Source: an uncultured Arenimonas sp.
GTDB lineage: Bacteria > Pseudomonadota > Gammaproteobacteria > Xanthomonadales > Xanthomonadaceae
Assembly (NCBI GenBank): GCA_946480565.1
Contig: CAMLKR010000163.1
Span: 1-5,491, forward strand
Direction of reading: 5' to 3'
DNA: 5,491 bases
Numbering within the stretch: position 1 is the stretch's first letter; every line of letters starts with the position of its first letter. The position numbers and the translations under genes were made by a program. Shown one piece after another: positions 1 to 5,137 of this stretch. Under the pieces are notes generated by a model, which searched no databases, had not been told where the DNA came from, and worked only from the letters and a program-made list of their open reading frames with translations.

Positions 1-1358
1 CTGCCGCGGTTGTTGATGCCCAGCACCACGTAGCCGTGGTTGGCCAGGTACTGGATCAGGGCCGAATGCGCGCGCGTGGTCTGCCCGCCCGGGCCGCCGT
101 GCACCCAGACCAGGGCCGGCGCCGGGGTTTCCGCGCTGGCCTGGTGCGGCTTCCACAGGATGTTCGGGATCTCCATCCCGTCGAAGCTCTTGAAGCGCAC
201 GACCGAAGAATCGACCAGGTCGGCCGGGTCGATGGCCGGGTTCAGCGAGGTGGTCAGCTGCTTGGGTTCGCCGCCCATCTCCAGCACGTACAGGTCGTTG
301 GGCTGGCGGTCGCCGTTGAGGTAGAAGGCCAGCTTGGTCTCGGAGCGCGCGATGCGCAGGTTGCGGATCTCGCCGGCCGGCAGCGCCGGCAGCGCCACCT
401 CGGCGCCGCTGGCGGCGTCGTAGAGCTTGACCTGGGTGCTGCCGTCCACGTTGGTGGCCACCGCCAGGTACTTGCCGCCGTGCGAGAAGAAGGCGTCGGT
501 GATGTCCCAGTCGGCGCTGCGCACCGGCTCGTGCGCGCCGCTTTCCAGGTTCACGCGCCGCAGCTGGGCGTACTCGCCCTGGTCGTTGGCGGTGTAGTAC
601 AGCCACTGGCCGTCGGTGCTGAAGGCCTGGGCGTTGAAGTTGGCCTGGCCCTCGTGCTGCGAGACCTTGCGCGAGGTGCCTTTTTCCAGGTCGGCCACGA
701 AGATGTCGGAATCGTTGGTGGTGTGGGTCTGCGACAGCGCCAGCCAGCGGCCGTCGGCAGACACTTCCGACGGCTCCAGTCCGTCGTTGTTGGTGTAGAC
801 GAGCTCGCGCTCGTAGCTGGCGGCGTCGTAACGGTAGACGTCGAAGAAGCGCGGGTCGCGTTCGTTCGTCATCACGTGGAAGGCGCTGCCGTCCCGGGTG
901 AAGCCCAGGAAATCGGCCTTGAGCTTGTCGCCGGGCGTCAGGTCCTTCTCGCTGCCGTCGGCGGCGATCACGTACAGGTGGTCGAGTTCGTCGCCGCCCT
1001 TGTCGCGCGCGATCAGCACGCGGTCGTCGGCCGGGAAATAGGCCACGCTCCAGCTGTTGTCGGTGCTCGAATCGGTCAGCGCGGTCCACTCGCCGCCGCC
1101 CACCGGCATCGAATACACGTTCCAGACGCCGGACTTGTTCGACGAGAACAGGATGCGCGACTCGTCGGCGCTGAAGGAGGCGCCGTTGAGGCCGGTGGAC
1201 TCGATGAACTCCTCGATCGCGTACTGCCTGGCGGGACGCGCGACCTCGGCCACCGGCGCCGCGGCGGGCGTGCCGGCCTCCGGCGCGGGGGCCGGCTGGC
1301 AGGCCGCCAGGGCCAGGGTGATGGCGAAGGGCAGGAAGAGTCGGCGCATCGGCTTCAT
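1..1358 (-). CDS. S9-family (prolyl oligopeptidase-like) lipoprotein peptidase, N-terminal 452 residues (3' end outside window)
   Basis: This is a serine peptidase of the dipeptidyl/acylaminoacyl-peptidase type, which removes short peptides from the N-termini of peptides. The frame is open from the ATG at 1358 to the window edge, and the gene continues past it. The start is backed by GGAG six bases upstream. Residues 1-20 form a lipoprotein signal (MKPMRRLF, a hydrophobic stretch, then LALAAC) with C20 as the lipidation site. The +2 residue is Gln, which suggests outer-membrane sorting. A Pro/Ala-rich linker reaches about residue 40. Beta-propeller blades follow, with PD40-like motifs such as DESRILFSSNKSGVWNVY near residues 65-82. 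The alpha/beta-hydrolase domain begins before residue 415 and shows VWVHGGPGG (HGGPGG at 420-425), then INNRG (448-452). The HGGPGG element is the oxyanion-loop motif of this family. The catalytic Ser, Asp and His should lie in the missing 200 or so residues. It is the last gene seen in a same-strand series, 100 bp after its neighbour, so it may have its own promoter. Confidence 0.93.
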   Translation of the reverse strand, partial: MKPMRRLFLPFAITLALAACQPAPAPEAGTPAAAPVAEVARPARQYAIEEFIESTGLNGASFSADESRILFSSNKSGVWNVYSMPVGGGEWTALTDSSTDNSWSVAYFPADDRVLIARDKGGDELDHLYVIAADGSEKDLTPGDKLKADFLGFTRDGSAFHVMTNERDPRFFDVYRYDAASYERELVYTNNDGLEPSEVSADGRWLALSQTHTTNDSDIFVADLEKGTSRKVSQHEGQANFNAQAFSTDGQWLYYTANDQGEYAQLRRVNLESGAHEPVRSADWDITDAFFSHGGKYLAVATNVDGSTQVKLYDAASGAEVALPALPAGEIRNLRIARSETKLAFYLNGDRQPNDLYVLEMGGEPKQLTTSLNPAIDPADLVDSSVVRFKSFDGMEIPNILWKPHQASAETPAPALVWVHGGPGGQTTRAHSALIQYLANHGYVVLGINNRG

Positions 1359-1364
1359 CGGGGG

Positions 1365-1368
1365 CTCC
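1365..1368 (-). promoter_or_regulatory. Ribosome binding site of the S9 peptidase
   Basis: GGAG on the minus strand lies six bases before the ATG at 1358. It supports that start over the in-frame second ATG three codons later (1349). The upstream start also gives the positively charged beginning of the lipoprotein signal. Confidence 0.65.
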
Positions 1369-1402
1369 GGGTCGGGTGTGGCGCCGACTCTACGCCCAAG
1401 CG

Positions 1403-1426
1403 CGCCGGCCCGCGACGCGGCCGGCG
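1403..1426 (-). terminator. GC-rich hairpin between the secreted protein gene and the peptidase gene
   Basis: CGCCGGCC at 1403-1410 and GGCCGGCG at 1419-1426 are perfect 8-bp arms around an 8-base loop. The hairpin lies 33 bases past the stop codon of the gene ending at 1459 and before the peptidase gene. No T-run follows it on the minus strand, so it is a poor intrinsic terminator. It could be a transcript-stabilising or pausing structure, or chance in such GC-rich DNA. The rest of the 100-bp spacer shows no clear promoter. Confidence 0.28.
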
Positions 1427-1458
1427 GCGGTCCCTGCCGGGGCCCGCAAAAGCGCCGG

Positions 1459-2187
1459 TCAGGGCGCCGCGGCGGGCCAGTCGGCCACGTCCACCAGCGT
1501 GATGCCGGGCGCGTCGGCCAGCAGGCGCATCACCTCGTAGCGGCTTTCGATGCCGACCAACATCACGATGCGCTGGCCCGGATGCCGGCGGGCGGCGTCG
1601 AGCAGGCGTTCGGCATGGTGCTGGTTCCAGCGCCGCTGGTTGGCCTCGGCCACCGGGCCGACCAGGCGGTTCTCCAGGTCGCGCTTGGCGCCGACCACGC
1701 GGTCGGTCAGGGCGTCGTTCACCGCCTCCGGGCTGCGCCAGTGCGCGGCCAGGGCGGCATAGGTGGCGGCGTCGAGTTCACGCACCGCGGCGCGCACGGC
1801 CGGCTGGTCCTTGCCCAGGGCCTCGTAGGCGGCGCCCACCGGGCCGGAAAGTTCGGCAAACAGCGGCTCGTCCGGCTCCGAGGCGTAAGCCGGAAGCCCT
1901 TTCTCCGCGATCATCGGGAACACCACCTGCACGTATTCGACCTTGCCCGGCCAGACCTTGCGCTCGCGCAGCTCGGTCGGCGTCACGTCCAGCACCAGCG
2001 CGTCGGGCTGCAGGCGTTCGATCAGCGCGCGCAGGGTCGCCAGGTCATAGGCCGGCGTGGTCTCGTGTTTTTTGTACAGGGTGGAGACGACGAACACCTG
2101 CGCCTGGGCGGTGTCGTCGGCGGCGGCCGGCGCCAGGCCGGGCAGCAGGGCCAGCAGCGCGGCCAACAGCAGGGGGCTCAGTCGCAT
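1459..2187 (-). CDS. Secreted protein of unknown function, possibly Tiki/TraB (DUF5694-like) fold
   Basis: I do not recognise this 242-residue protein with confidence. The start at 2187 is chosen because GGAG stands six bases upstream and because it places a good Sec signal at the N-terminus: MRLSP, a Leu/Ala core, then PAAA before D24, with cleavage likely after residue 23. An open frame upstream to 2349 reads as Arg/Pro-rich noise. The mature part begins with a beta strand (VFVVSTLYKKHE, residues 31-42), then a helix and LQPDALVLDV (59-68), next TELRERKVWPGKVEY and a second strand/helix unit. Near the C-terminus RIVMLVGIESRYEVMRLLA (206-224) and ITLVDVADW (229-237) follow. This order of strands, including a late 'strand-VG-turn-helix' unit, resembles TraB/Tiki-superfamily and DUF5694 proteins, where that turn normally carries a histidine (GAGH-like). 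Here it reads VGIES. The gene lies 52 bp after the DUF1289 gene on the same strand and may be read through from that operon. The secretion call is sure; the fold call is weak. Confidence 0.8.
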   Translation of the reverse strand: MRLSPLLLAALLALLPGLAPAAADDTAQAQVFVVSTLYKKHETTPAYDLATLRALIERLQPDALVLDVTPTELRERKVWPGKVEYVQVVFPMIAEKGLPAYASEPDEPLFAELSGPVGAAYEALGKDQPAVRAAVRELDAATYAALAAHWRSPEAVNDALTDRVVGAKRDLENRLVGPVAEANQRRWNQHHAERLLDAARRHPGQRIVMLVGIESRYEVMRLLADAPGITLVDVADWPAAAP

Positions 2188-2193
2188 CGGGCG

Positions 2194-2197
2194 CTCC
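2194..2197 (-). promoter_or_regulatory. Ribosome binding site deciding the start at 2187
   Basis: GGAG on the minus strand sits six bases before the ATG at 2187, the same spacing seen for the peptidase and the aldolase-like gene. It fixes the start at the signal-peptide methionine and not at ATG codons further upstream, such as the one at 2349. Confidence 0.65.
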
Positions 2198-2239
2198 GGA
2201 TGGGGGACCGGGGCACTGTGGCGGCCGAACCGTGCCGGC

Positions 2240-2455
2240 CTATGGGCCGGAAGTACCGGGTGCCGCGGATCCATTACCTGCCTCGCGGGCGGCGCGGCGC
2301 AGGGCCGCCGCGTCAAGGATGCGCCGGCGCTCGTCGTCATCCGCGTCATGCCAGCGCAGGATGTCCTGCAGCCGGCGGCCGCAGCCCAGGCAGACGTCGT
2401 CGGCGTCCAGGCAGCAGCGCCGCGTGCAGGGCGACGGGACCGCGCTCAGGCCCAC
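2240..2455 (-). CDS. DUF1289 family small cysteine-motif protein
   Basis: This small cytoplasmic protein has 71 residues if it starts at the GTG at 2455. It matches the DUF1289 pattern: SPC at residues 8-10, C14 and C15, then VCLGCGRRLQDILRWHDADDDERRRIL across residues 21-47. The four conserved cysteines (C10, C14, C22, C25) resemble a metal-binding knuckle, but the family's biochemical role is unknown to me. The end of the protein (residues 55-71) is a short Ala/Gly-rich tail. The GTG start overlaps the last ten bases of the preceding DUF2007 gene in another frame, which suggests translational coupling. No strong Shine-Dalgarno is visible, and no ATG or GTG within this frame gives a better start. 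In other genomes DUF1289 genes often sit next to unrelated metabolic genes, so the context says little. The family call is firm and the exact start is less so. Confidence 0.88.
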   Translation of the reverse strand: MGLSAVPSPCTRRCCLDADDVCLGCGRRLQDILRWHDADDDERRRILDAAALRRAAREAGNGSAAPGTSGP

Positions 2456-2724
2456 AGTTCGCCGTCCGCGGCCTGGCCGTCTGCCAGGCGCACCAGCTCG
2501 TCCTCGTCGGGCACCTCGGCGCTGAGCCAGTCGCGGATGCGGCGGCGCGCGGCCTCGGCGTGGTCGTCGTCCACCCACACCTGCACCGGGCCGTCGGCGG
2601 GCAGCTCGCCGACCGCACCGGCCAGGCCGGCGCCGAACACATGCGGCGCGAAACCGGCGTCGCGCAGCAGGTCGTGCACCAGCTGGGCGTCGAAGGCATT
2701 GGCGGCGTCGTAGACCGGGGTCAT
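2446..2724 (-). CDS. DUF2007 domain protein, copy B (putative signal-transducing protein)
   Basis: This is a 92-residue protein with a DUF2007 domain over residues 1-66. The recognisable elements are MTPVY, DAQLVHDLLRDAG (12-24), HVFG (28-31), AGAVGELPA (35-43), V-x-V-x-DD (49-54) and a closing helix ending IRDW (63-66). Pfam describes this fold as a putative prokaryotic signal-transducing protein of the PII/ACT-like ferredoxin type; no ligand is established for this copy. An acidic tail (67-92, including PDEDELVRLADG) follows. The ATG overlaps the stop of the GNAT gene in an ATGA arrangement (2721-2724), and its own stop lies inside the start of the DUF1289 gene, so it is translated in an operon. 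It is a paralog of the protein at 4667-4939: I count 37 identities over 66 ungapped positions. There is no signal peptide or membrane segment, so it is cytoplasmic. Confidence 0.9.
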   Translation of the reverse strand: MTPVYDAANAFDAQLVHDLLRDAGFAPHVFGAGLAGAVGELPADGPVQVWVDDDHAEAARRRIRDWLSAEVPDEDELVRLADGQAADGELWA

Positions 2725-3401
2725 GGCGCGCGCGCCAGCGACCAGAACGGGATTTCGATGCGCGTGCGGTAGCCGTTGTCCCGGTACAGCGCCAGCGCGC
2801 GGCTGTTCTGCTGGCTCACGTGCAGGAAGGGCCGCAGGCCGCTGGCGAGGAGGTCGTTGCTGAGCCAGGCCATCAGCCGGCGCGCGTAGCCGCGGCCCAG
2901 GAAATCCGGATGCGTGCAGACCGCGCTGACCTCGCGCCAGCCCGGCGGCCCCATGCGCTCGCCGATGATCGCGGCCAGCGCGCCGCCTTCGTAGATGCCG
3001 AAGTAGCGGCCCAGCCGCATCGTCTGCGGCCGGAAATAATGCGGATAGACCAGGGCCGTGAGCGCCAGCACGTCGGCGCGCTGCGCTTCGCTCAGCTCGA
3101 TGAAGTCGGGGCCGGGAACCTCGGGCAGGGGCGCGTCACAGACCATCTGCGCCAGGTCGCCCAGGTTCTGCAGGGCCCAACCCGCGGGCGCCGGCGGCAC
3201 CGCACCCAGCAGGTAGACCGACTCGCCCGGCGCCACCAGCGTGTCGATGGCCGGCAGCAGCGGAGTCCCGGGCCCCGGCACGCCGAGGAAGGGCGCGACC
3301 TCGGCCGGGTAGCGCAGCACTTCGCCCTGCCCCAGGGCCAGGTCGCGGTGGCGGTGGGCCAGCGACTGCCAGATCGGATTGTCGAGCGGATGCGCGGCCA
3401 T
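2721..3401 (-). CDS. GNAT family N-acetyltransferase (FR47-like)
   Basis: This 226-residue enzyme is predicted to move the acetyl group of acetyl-CoA to an amine; the substrate cannot be told from the sequence. Residues 1-95 form a less conserved N-terminal part. The GNAT core runs from about residue 100 to 220. The acetyl-CoA motif A is clear at 157-177 (EVSAVCTHPDFLGRGYARRLM), with GRGYA at 169-173 as the pyrophosphate-binding loop. Motif B follows at 191-213 (PFLHV, QQNSRALALYRDNGY), whose Asn and Tyr are the usual positions next to the cofactor. The two-part layout with the core at the C-terminus fits FR47/GCN5-related proteins. The ATG at 3401 lies four bases after the aldolase-like gene's stop, and GGAGG inside the end of that gene (3411-3415) serves as its Shine-Dalgarno. 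Its own stop overlaps the DUF2007 start. The tight coupling suggests that it acts in the same process as the aldolase-like enzyme, possibly acetylating an amino acid or amine, which is inference. Confidence 0.93.
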   Translation of the reverse strand: MAAHPLDNPIWQSLAHRHRDLALGQGEVLRYPAEVAPFLGVPGPGTPLLPAIDTLVAPGESVYLLGAVPPAPAGWALQNLGDLAQMVCDAPLPEVPGPDFIELSEAQRADVLALTALVYPHYFRPQTMRLGRYFGIYEGGALAAIIGERMGPPGWREVSAVCTHPDFLGRGYARRLMAWLSNDLLASGLRPFLHVSQQNSRALALYRDNGYRTRIEIPFWSLARAP

Positions 3402-3405
3402 GGCC

Positions 3406-4563
3406 TCAGCCCTCCAGCGCGTCCACCAGCCGCTGCGCGATCTGCTCGGGCGGCAGGCGCAGCAGGGTCGGGTTGACCTGCATCGGGAAGGCGTCGGCGT
3501 CCGGGCCCGGATACGGCAGCACGATGCCGCGGCCGCGCGCGCGCTCGGCGAAGGCGCCCAGCGTCGTGCCCCGCACCGACAGGTGGAAGCGGCTGGTGCC
3601 CTGCGGCACCTTGCGCACGCCGAAACGCCCGTTCGCCTCCAGCCGTTCGATCACCGCGTCGGCCGCGCGCCAGGCCCGGGCGTAGTCGCGTTCGTAGCTG
3701 CGGGCGTCGCCCGGCACCAGGGCCAGCTGCGGCCAGGCCTGCGGCAGCGAGCCGCCGAACATGCGCCGCACATGGAACAGTCCCTCGATGACCGCCTTGT
3801 CCCCCGCCAGCACCGCCCCGGTCATGCCGTTGAAGTGTTTCCACAGCGACACGTAGACGGTGTCGAACAGCGCCGCGATCTCCGGCAGCTTTTTGCCCGT
3901 GTGCAGCGGCAGGTTGAACAGCCGCGCGCCGTCCAGGTGCAGGCGGATGCCGCGCTCGCGCGCCCAGGCGCTGATGCGGCGCATCTCGCCCAGGTCGGCC
4001 ATGGCGTGGTCGCGGCGCCGCACCGGGCTTTCGATCGCGATCACGCCGACCCGGGTTTCCACCCGTCCGCCGCCCGAACGCTCGACCCATTGTTTGACTT
4101 CGTCCAAGGTCAGTGTGGCCTGGCCCGGCGCCAGCGGGATCAGGTTCAGGCCGCTCAGCGCCTGGGCTGCGTCGCCGCTGTCGTTGTAGAGATGGCTTTC
4201 GGCCTGCACCAGCACGCGCCGGCGGCTGCCGGCCAGGGTGCGCACCGCGACGTGATTGGCCAGGGTGCCGGTGGGCAGGAACAGCGCCGCCTCTTTCCCC
4301 AGCATTTCGGCGAACTGTTCTTCGATCCCGGCGACCACGCCGCCGCGCGAGTAGTAGTCCGGCTGCAGCTCCGCCTGCGCCAGCACCTGCTGCAGGCGCG
4401 CGGCGTATTCGCGCGGGCCCAGGCCAAGGCCGTCGGAGGCGAAGTCGATGCGCTGGAACAGGGCGTCACCGGCGGTGGCGCTTTCGGCCGCCGCGGTATT
4501 GCCGGCGATCAGCGGCGAGGCGGCGGCCAGTCCGCTGGCGGCGAGGAAGTGTCGGCGGTCCAT
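3406..4563 (-). CDS. Tat-exported PLP-dependent threonine aldolase/beta-eliminating lyase-like protein
   Basis: This is a 385-residue member of the fold-type I PLP enzymes (Beta_elim_lyase family: L-threonine aldolases and relatives), which cleave beta-hydroxy amino acids such as threonine to glycine and an aldehyde. The ATG at 4563 has GGAG six bases upstream. Visible family marks are FLPTGTLANHVAVRT (95-109, the PLP-phosphate/GT loop), E122-SHLY, the strand ending VIAIESP (174-180), HLDGAR (209-214, with D211 facing the PLP ring nitrogen) and YVSLWKHFNGMTGAVLAG (237-254). K242 is the expected Schiff-base lysine. The oddity is the N-terminus: MDRRHFLAASGLAAASPLIAG is a twin-arginine signal (R3-R4-x-F-L, then a mild hydrophobic core), with likely cleavage near AAA (24-26). 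Export of a folded, cofactor-loaded enzyme to the periplasm or beyond is therefore predicted, unlike typical cytoplasmic threonine aldolases. It heads the GNAT-DUF2007-DUF1289 run. The substrate is unproven: a D-threonine, serine or other beta-hydroxy amino acid is equally possible. Confidence 0.9.
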   Translation of the reverse strand: MDRRHFLAASGLAAASPLIAGNTAAAESATAGDALFQRIDFASDGLGLGPREYAARLQQVLAQAELQPDYYSRGGVVAGIEEQFAEMLGKEAALFLPTGTLANHVAVRTLAGSRRRVLVQAESHLYNDSGDAAQALSGLNLIPLAPGQATLTLDEVKQWVERSGGGRVETRVGVIAIESPVRRRDHAMADLGEMRRISAWARERGIRLHLDGARLFNLPLHTGKKLPEIAALFDTVYVSLWKHFNGMTGAVLAGDKAVIEGLFHVRRMFGGSLPQAWPQLALVPGDARSYERDYARAWRAADAVIERLEANGRFGVRKVPQGTSRFHLSVRGTTLGAFAERARGRGIVLPYPGPDADAFPMQVNPTLLRLPPEQIAQRLVDALEG

Positions 4564-4569
4564 GCAGCG

Positions 4570-4573
4570 CTCC
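4570..4573 (-). promoter_or_regulatory. Ribosome binding site of the aldolase-like gene
   Basis: GGAG on the minus strand, six bases before the ATG at 4563. The 103-bp spacer behind it (4564-4666) also holds a 12-bp palindrome AGGCCATGGCCT at 4631-4642 and a possible weak -10 (TATGCT) at 4622-4627 on the minus strand. I could not pair the latter with a -35. Confidence 0.55.
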
Positions 4574-4666
4574 CGGGTCGGATGGACGGGCGGCGCGTGA
4601 AGGCGGCCCGGCCTTGGGGAGCATAACGGCAGGCCATGGCCTCCGGCAGGGCCGGCGCGGGCCGGT

Positions 4667-4939
4667 TCAGTCGTCCTGGGTCAGCGGCAGGCTGTCGACG
4701 TAGAGGTCGCTGTCCTCGTCGTCGAAGGCATCCCCGGTCTGCCAGTCCTGGATCAGCACCCGGGCCAGGTCGGCCTCGTCGTCCTCGACCACGACCCGGA
4801 TCTGGCCGGTGGCCGGCACCTCCGGGATCGCGCCCGCCACGTTCGGCCCGAACACATGGGCGGTGATGCCGGCGCTGACCAGCAGGTCCTGGACCAGCTG
4901 CGCGTCGAGCTCGCTTTCAGCGATGTACACGGGTGTCAT
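4667..4939 (-). CDS. DUF2007 domain protein, copy A
   Basis: This is a 90-residue cytoplasmic DUF2007 protein. Residues 1-66 contain MTPVY, DAQLVQDLLVSAG (12-24), HVFG (28-31), AGAIPEVPATG (35-45), V-x-V-x-DD (49-54) and IQDW (63-66). It aligns without gaps to the copy at 2446-2724 at 37 of 66 positions. The two copies share MTPVY, DAQLV, HVFG and the C-terminal ARxxIxDW. The tail (67-90) is strongly acidic, with nine Asp/Glu residues in 24, and unlike the tail of the other copy. Its leader carries a CRP/Clp-type palindrome centred 86 bases before the ATG, so it is a good candidate for direct cAMP/c-di-GMP-linked control. AGGGG six bases upstream of the ATG is a moderate Shine-Dalgarno. It is transcribed towards the aldolase-like gene, 103 bp downstream, which may or may not be in the same transcript. 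Confidence 0.92.
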   Translation of the reverse strand: MTPVYIAESELDAQLVQDLLVSAGITAHVFGPNVAGAIPEVPATGQIRVVVEDDEADLARVLIQDWQTGDAFDDEDSDLYVDSLPLTQDD

Positions 4940-4990
4940 GGCGGCCCCTGTTTGCCTGCCAGCCGCGGACGCGGCCTGTTTCCGCCGGCG

Positions 4991-4996
4991 ATTAGG
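4991..4996 (-). promoter_or_regulatory. Candidate -10 element of the DUF2007-A promoter
   Basis: On the minus strand this reads CCTAAT, 4 of 6 to TATAAT but lacking the usually strict A at position 2. If it is the -10, transcription would start near 4984, about 45 bases before the ATG, and the palindrome at 5015-5036 would be centred at -41.5, the classic class II CRP position. No -35 hexamer is seen, as expected for an activator-dependent promoter. This is inference from spacing. Confidence 0.35.
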
Positions 4997-5014
4997 AGGC
5001 CTTCTTCACACAAA

Positions 5015-5036
5015 TAATGTGACGTGGTTCACATTA
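5015..5036. promoter_or_regulatory. CRP/Clp-type operator
   Basis: A perfect inverted repeat, TAATGTGA-N6-TCACATTA, has 8-bp arms around CGTGGT. The core TGTGA-N6-TCACA is the exact CRP consensus and also that described for Clp, the CRP-like regulator of Xanthomonas and Lysobacter. The only gene start it can serve is the DUF2007 gene at 4939, as no plus-strand gene begins nearby. Its exact symmetry in a GC-rich background makes chance unlikely. Activation and repression cannot be told apart with certainty; see the findings on promoter geometry. Confidence 0.82.
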
Positions 5037-5080
5037 CGGCCCGGTTTCGGGCGCGTGGCGTCGCCGGGCAGACAAACGGA

Positions 5081-5112
5081 ACGCCCCCGGTTCCTCGCGG
5101 AACCGGGGGCGT
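5081..5112 (-). terminator. Intrinsic terminator of the OB-fold gene
   Basis: A perfect 14-bp hairpin is formed by ACGCCCCCGGTTCC (5081-5094) and GGAACCGGGGGCGT (5099-5112), with loop TCGC. It sits 26 bases downstream of the stop at 5138 on the minus strand. A T-rich run follows it there (TCCGTTTGTCT), so it is oriented to end minus-strand transcription. It separates the OB-fold gene from the DUF2007-A transcript and its CRP/Clp site. Confidence 0.88.
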
Positions 5113-5137
5113 CGTGGGGCGGAGCCCGGAAGCGCGG

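Larger units (their letters stand above)
4940..5137. other. Intergenic regulatory region (about 200 bp)
   Basis: This is the longest gap without a gene. Besides the terminator (5081-5112) and the CRP/Clp site (5015-5036), it contains an AT-richer pocket around 5003-5036 that stands out from the GC-rich neighbourhood. It also holds an additional TCACA half-site at 5006-5010 and a candidate -10, CCTAAT, on the minus strand at 4991-4996. A short self-complementary segment lies at 4963-4974 (CCGCG-GA-CGCGG) in the likely leader. I see no coding sequence in it that is not a shadow. Confidence 0.75.

Noticed and set aside
36..1502. 488-codon open frame on the plus strand
   Set aside because: It is antisense to the S9 peptidase, whose lipobox, propeller and HGGPGG motifs are unmistakable. 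The plus product is a low-complexity Val/Gly/Arg shadow.
2235..2250. Hairpin CCGGCC-TATG-GGCCGG at the DUF1289 stop codon as a terminator
   Set aside because: The stem is only 6 bp and overlaps the stop codon. No T-run follows on the minus strand. Short GC palindromes are frequent in this DNA.
1057..2772. 571-codon open frame on the plus strand
   Set aside because: It runs antisense across the start of the peptidase gene and through four well-supported minus-strand genes. It is rich in Arg, Gly, Ala, Gln and His, with no recognisable domain. High-GC DNA commonly leaves such shadow frames open.
3092..4090. 332-codon minus-strand open frame in another frame
   Set aside because: It overlaps the aldolase-like and GNAT genes out of frame. 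Composition is almost all Arg/Gly/Ala/Pro.
3379..4626. 415-codon open frame on the plus strand
   Set aside because: It mirrors the aldolase-like gene, which has PLP motifs and a proper ribosome binding site. The plus product is Gln/His/Arg/Ala-rich without motifs.
4631..4642. 12-bp palindrome AGGCCATGGCCT as an operator
   Set aside because: It is perfect but short and made of common GC-rich words, with no known regulator consensus that I can name.
4652..4665. CCGGC/GCCGG hairpin after the DUF2007-A stop as a terminator
   Set aside because: The stem is 5 bp with no T-run on the minus strand, so read-through into the aldolase-like gene cannot be excluded.
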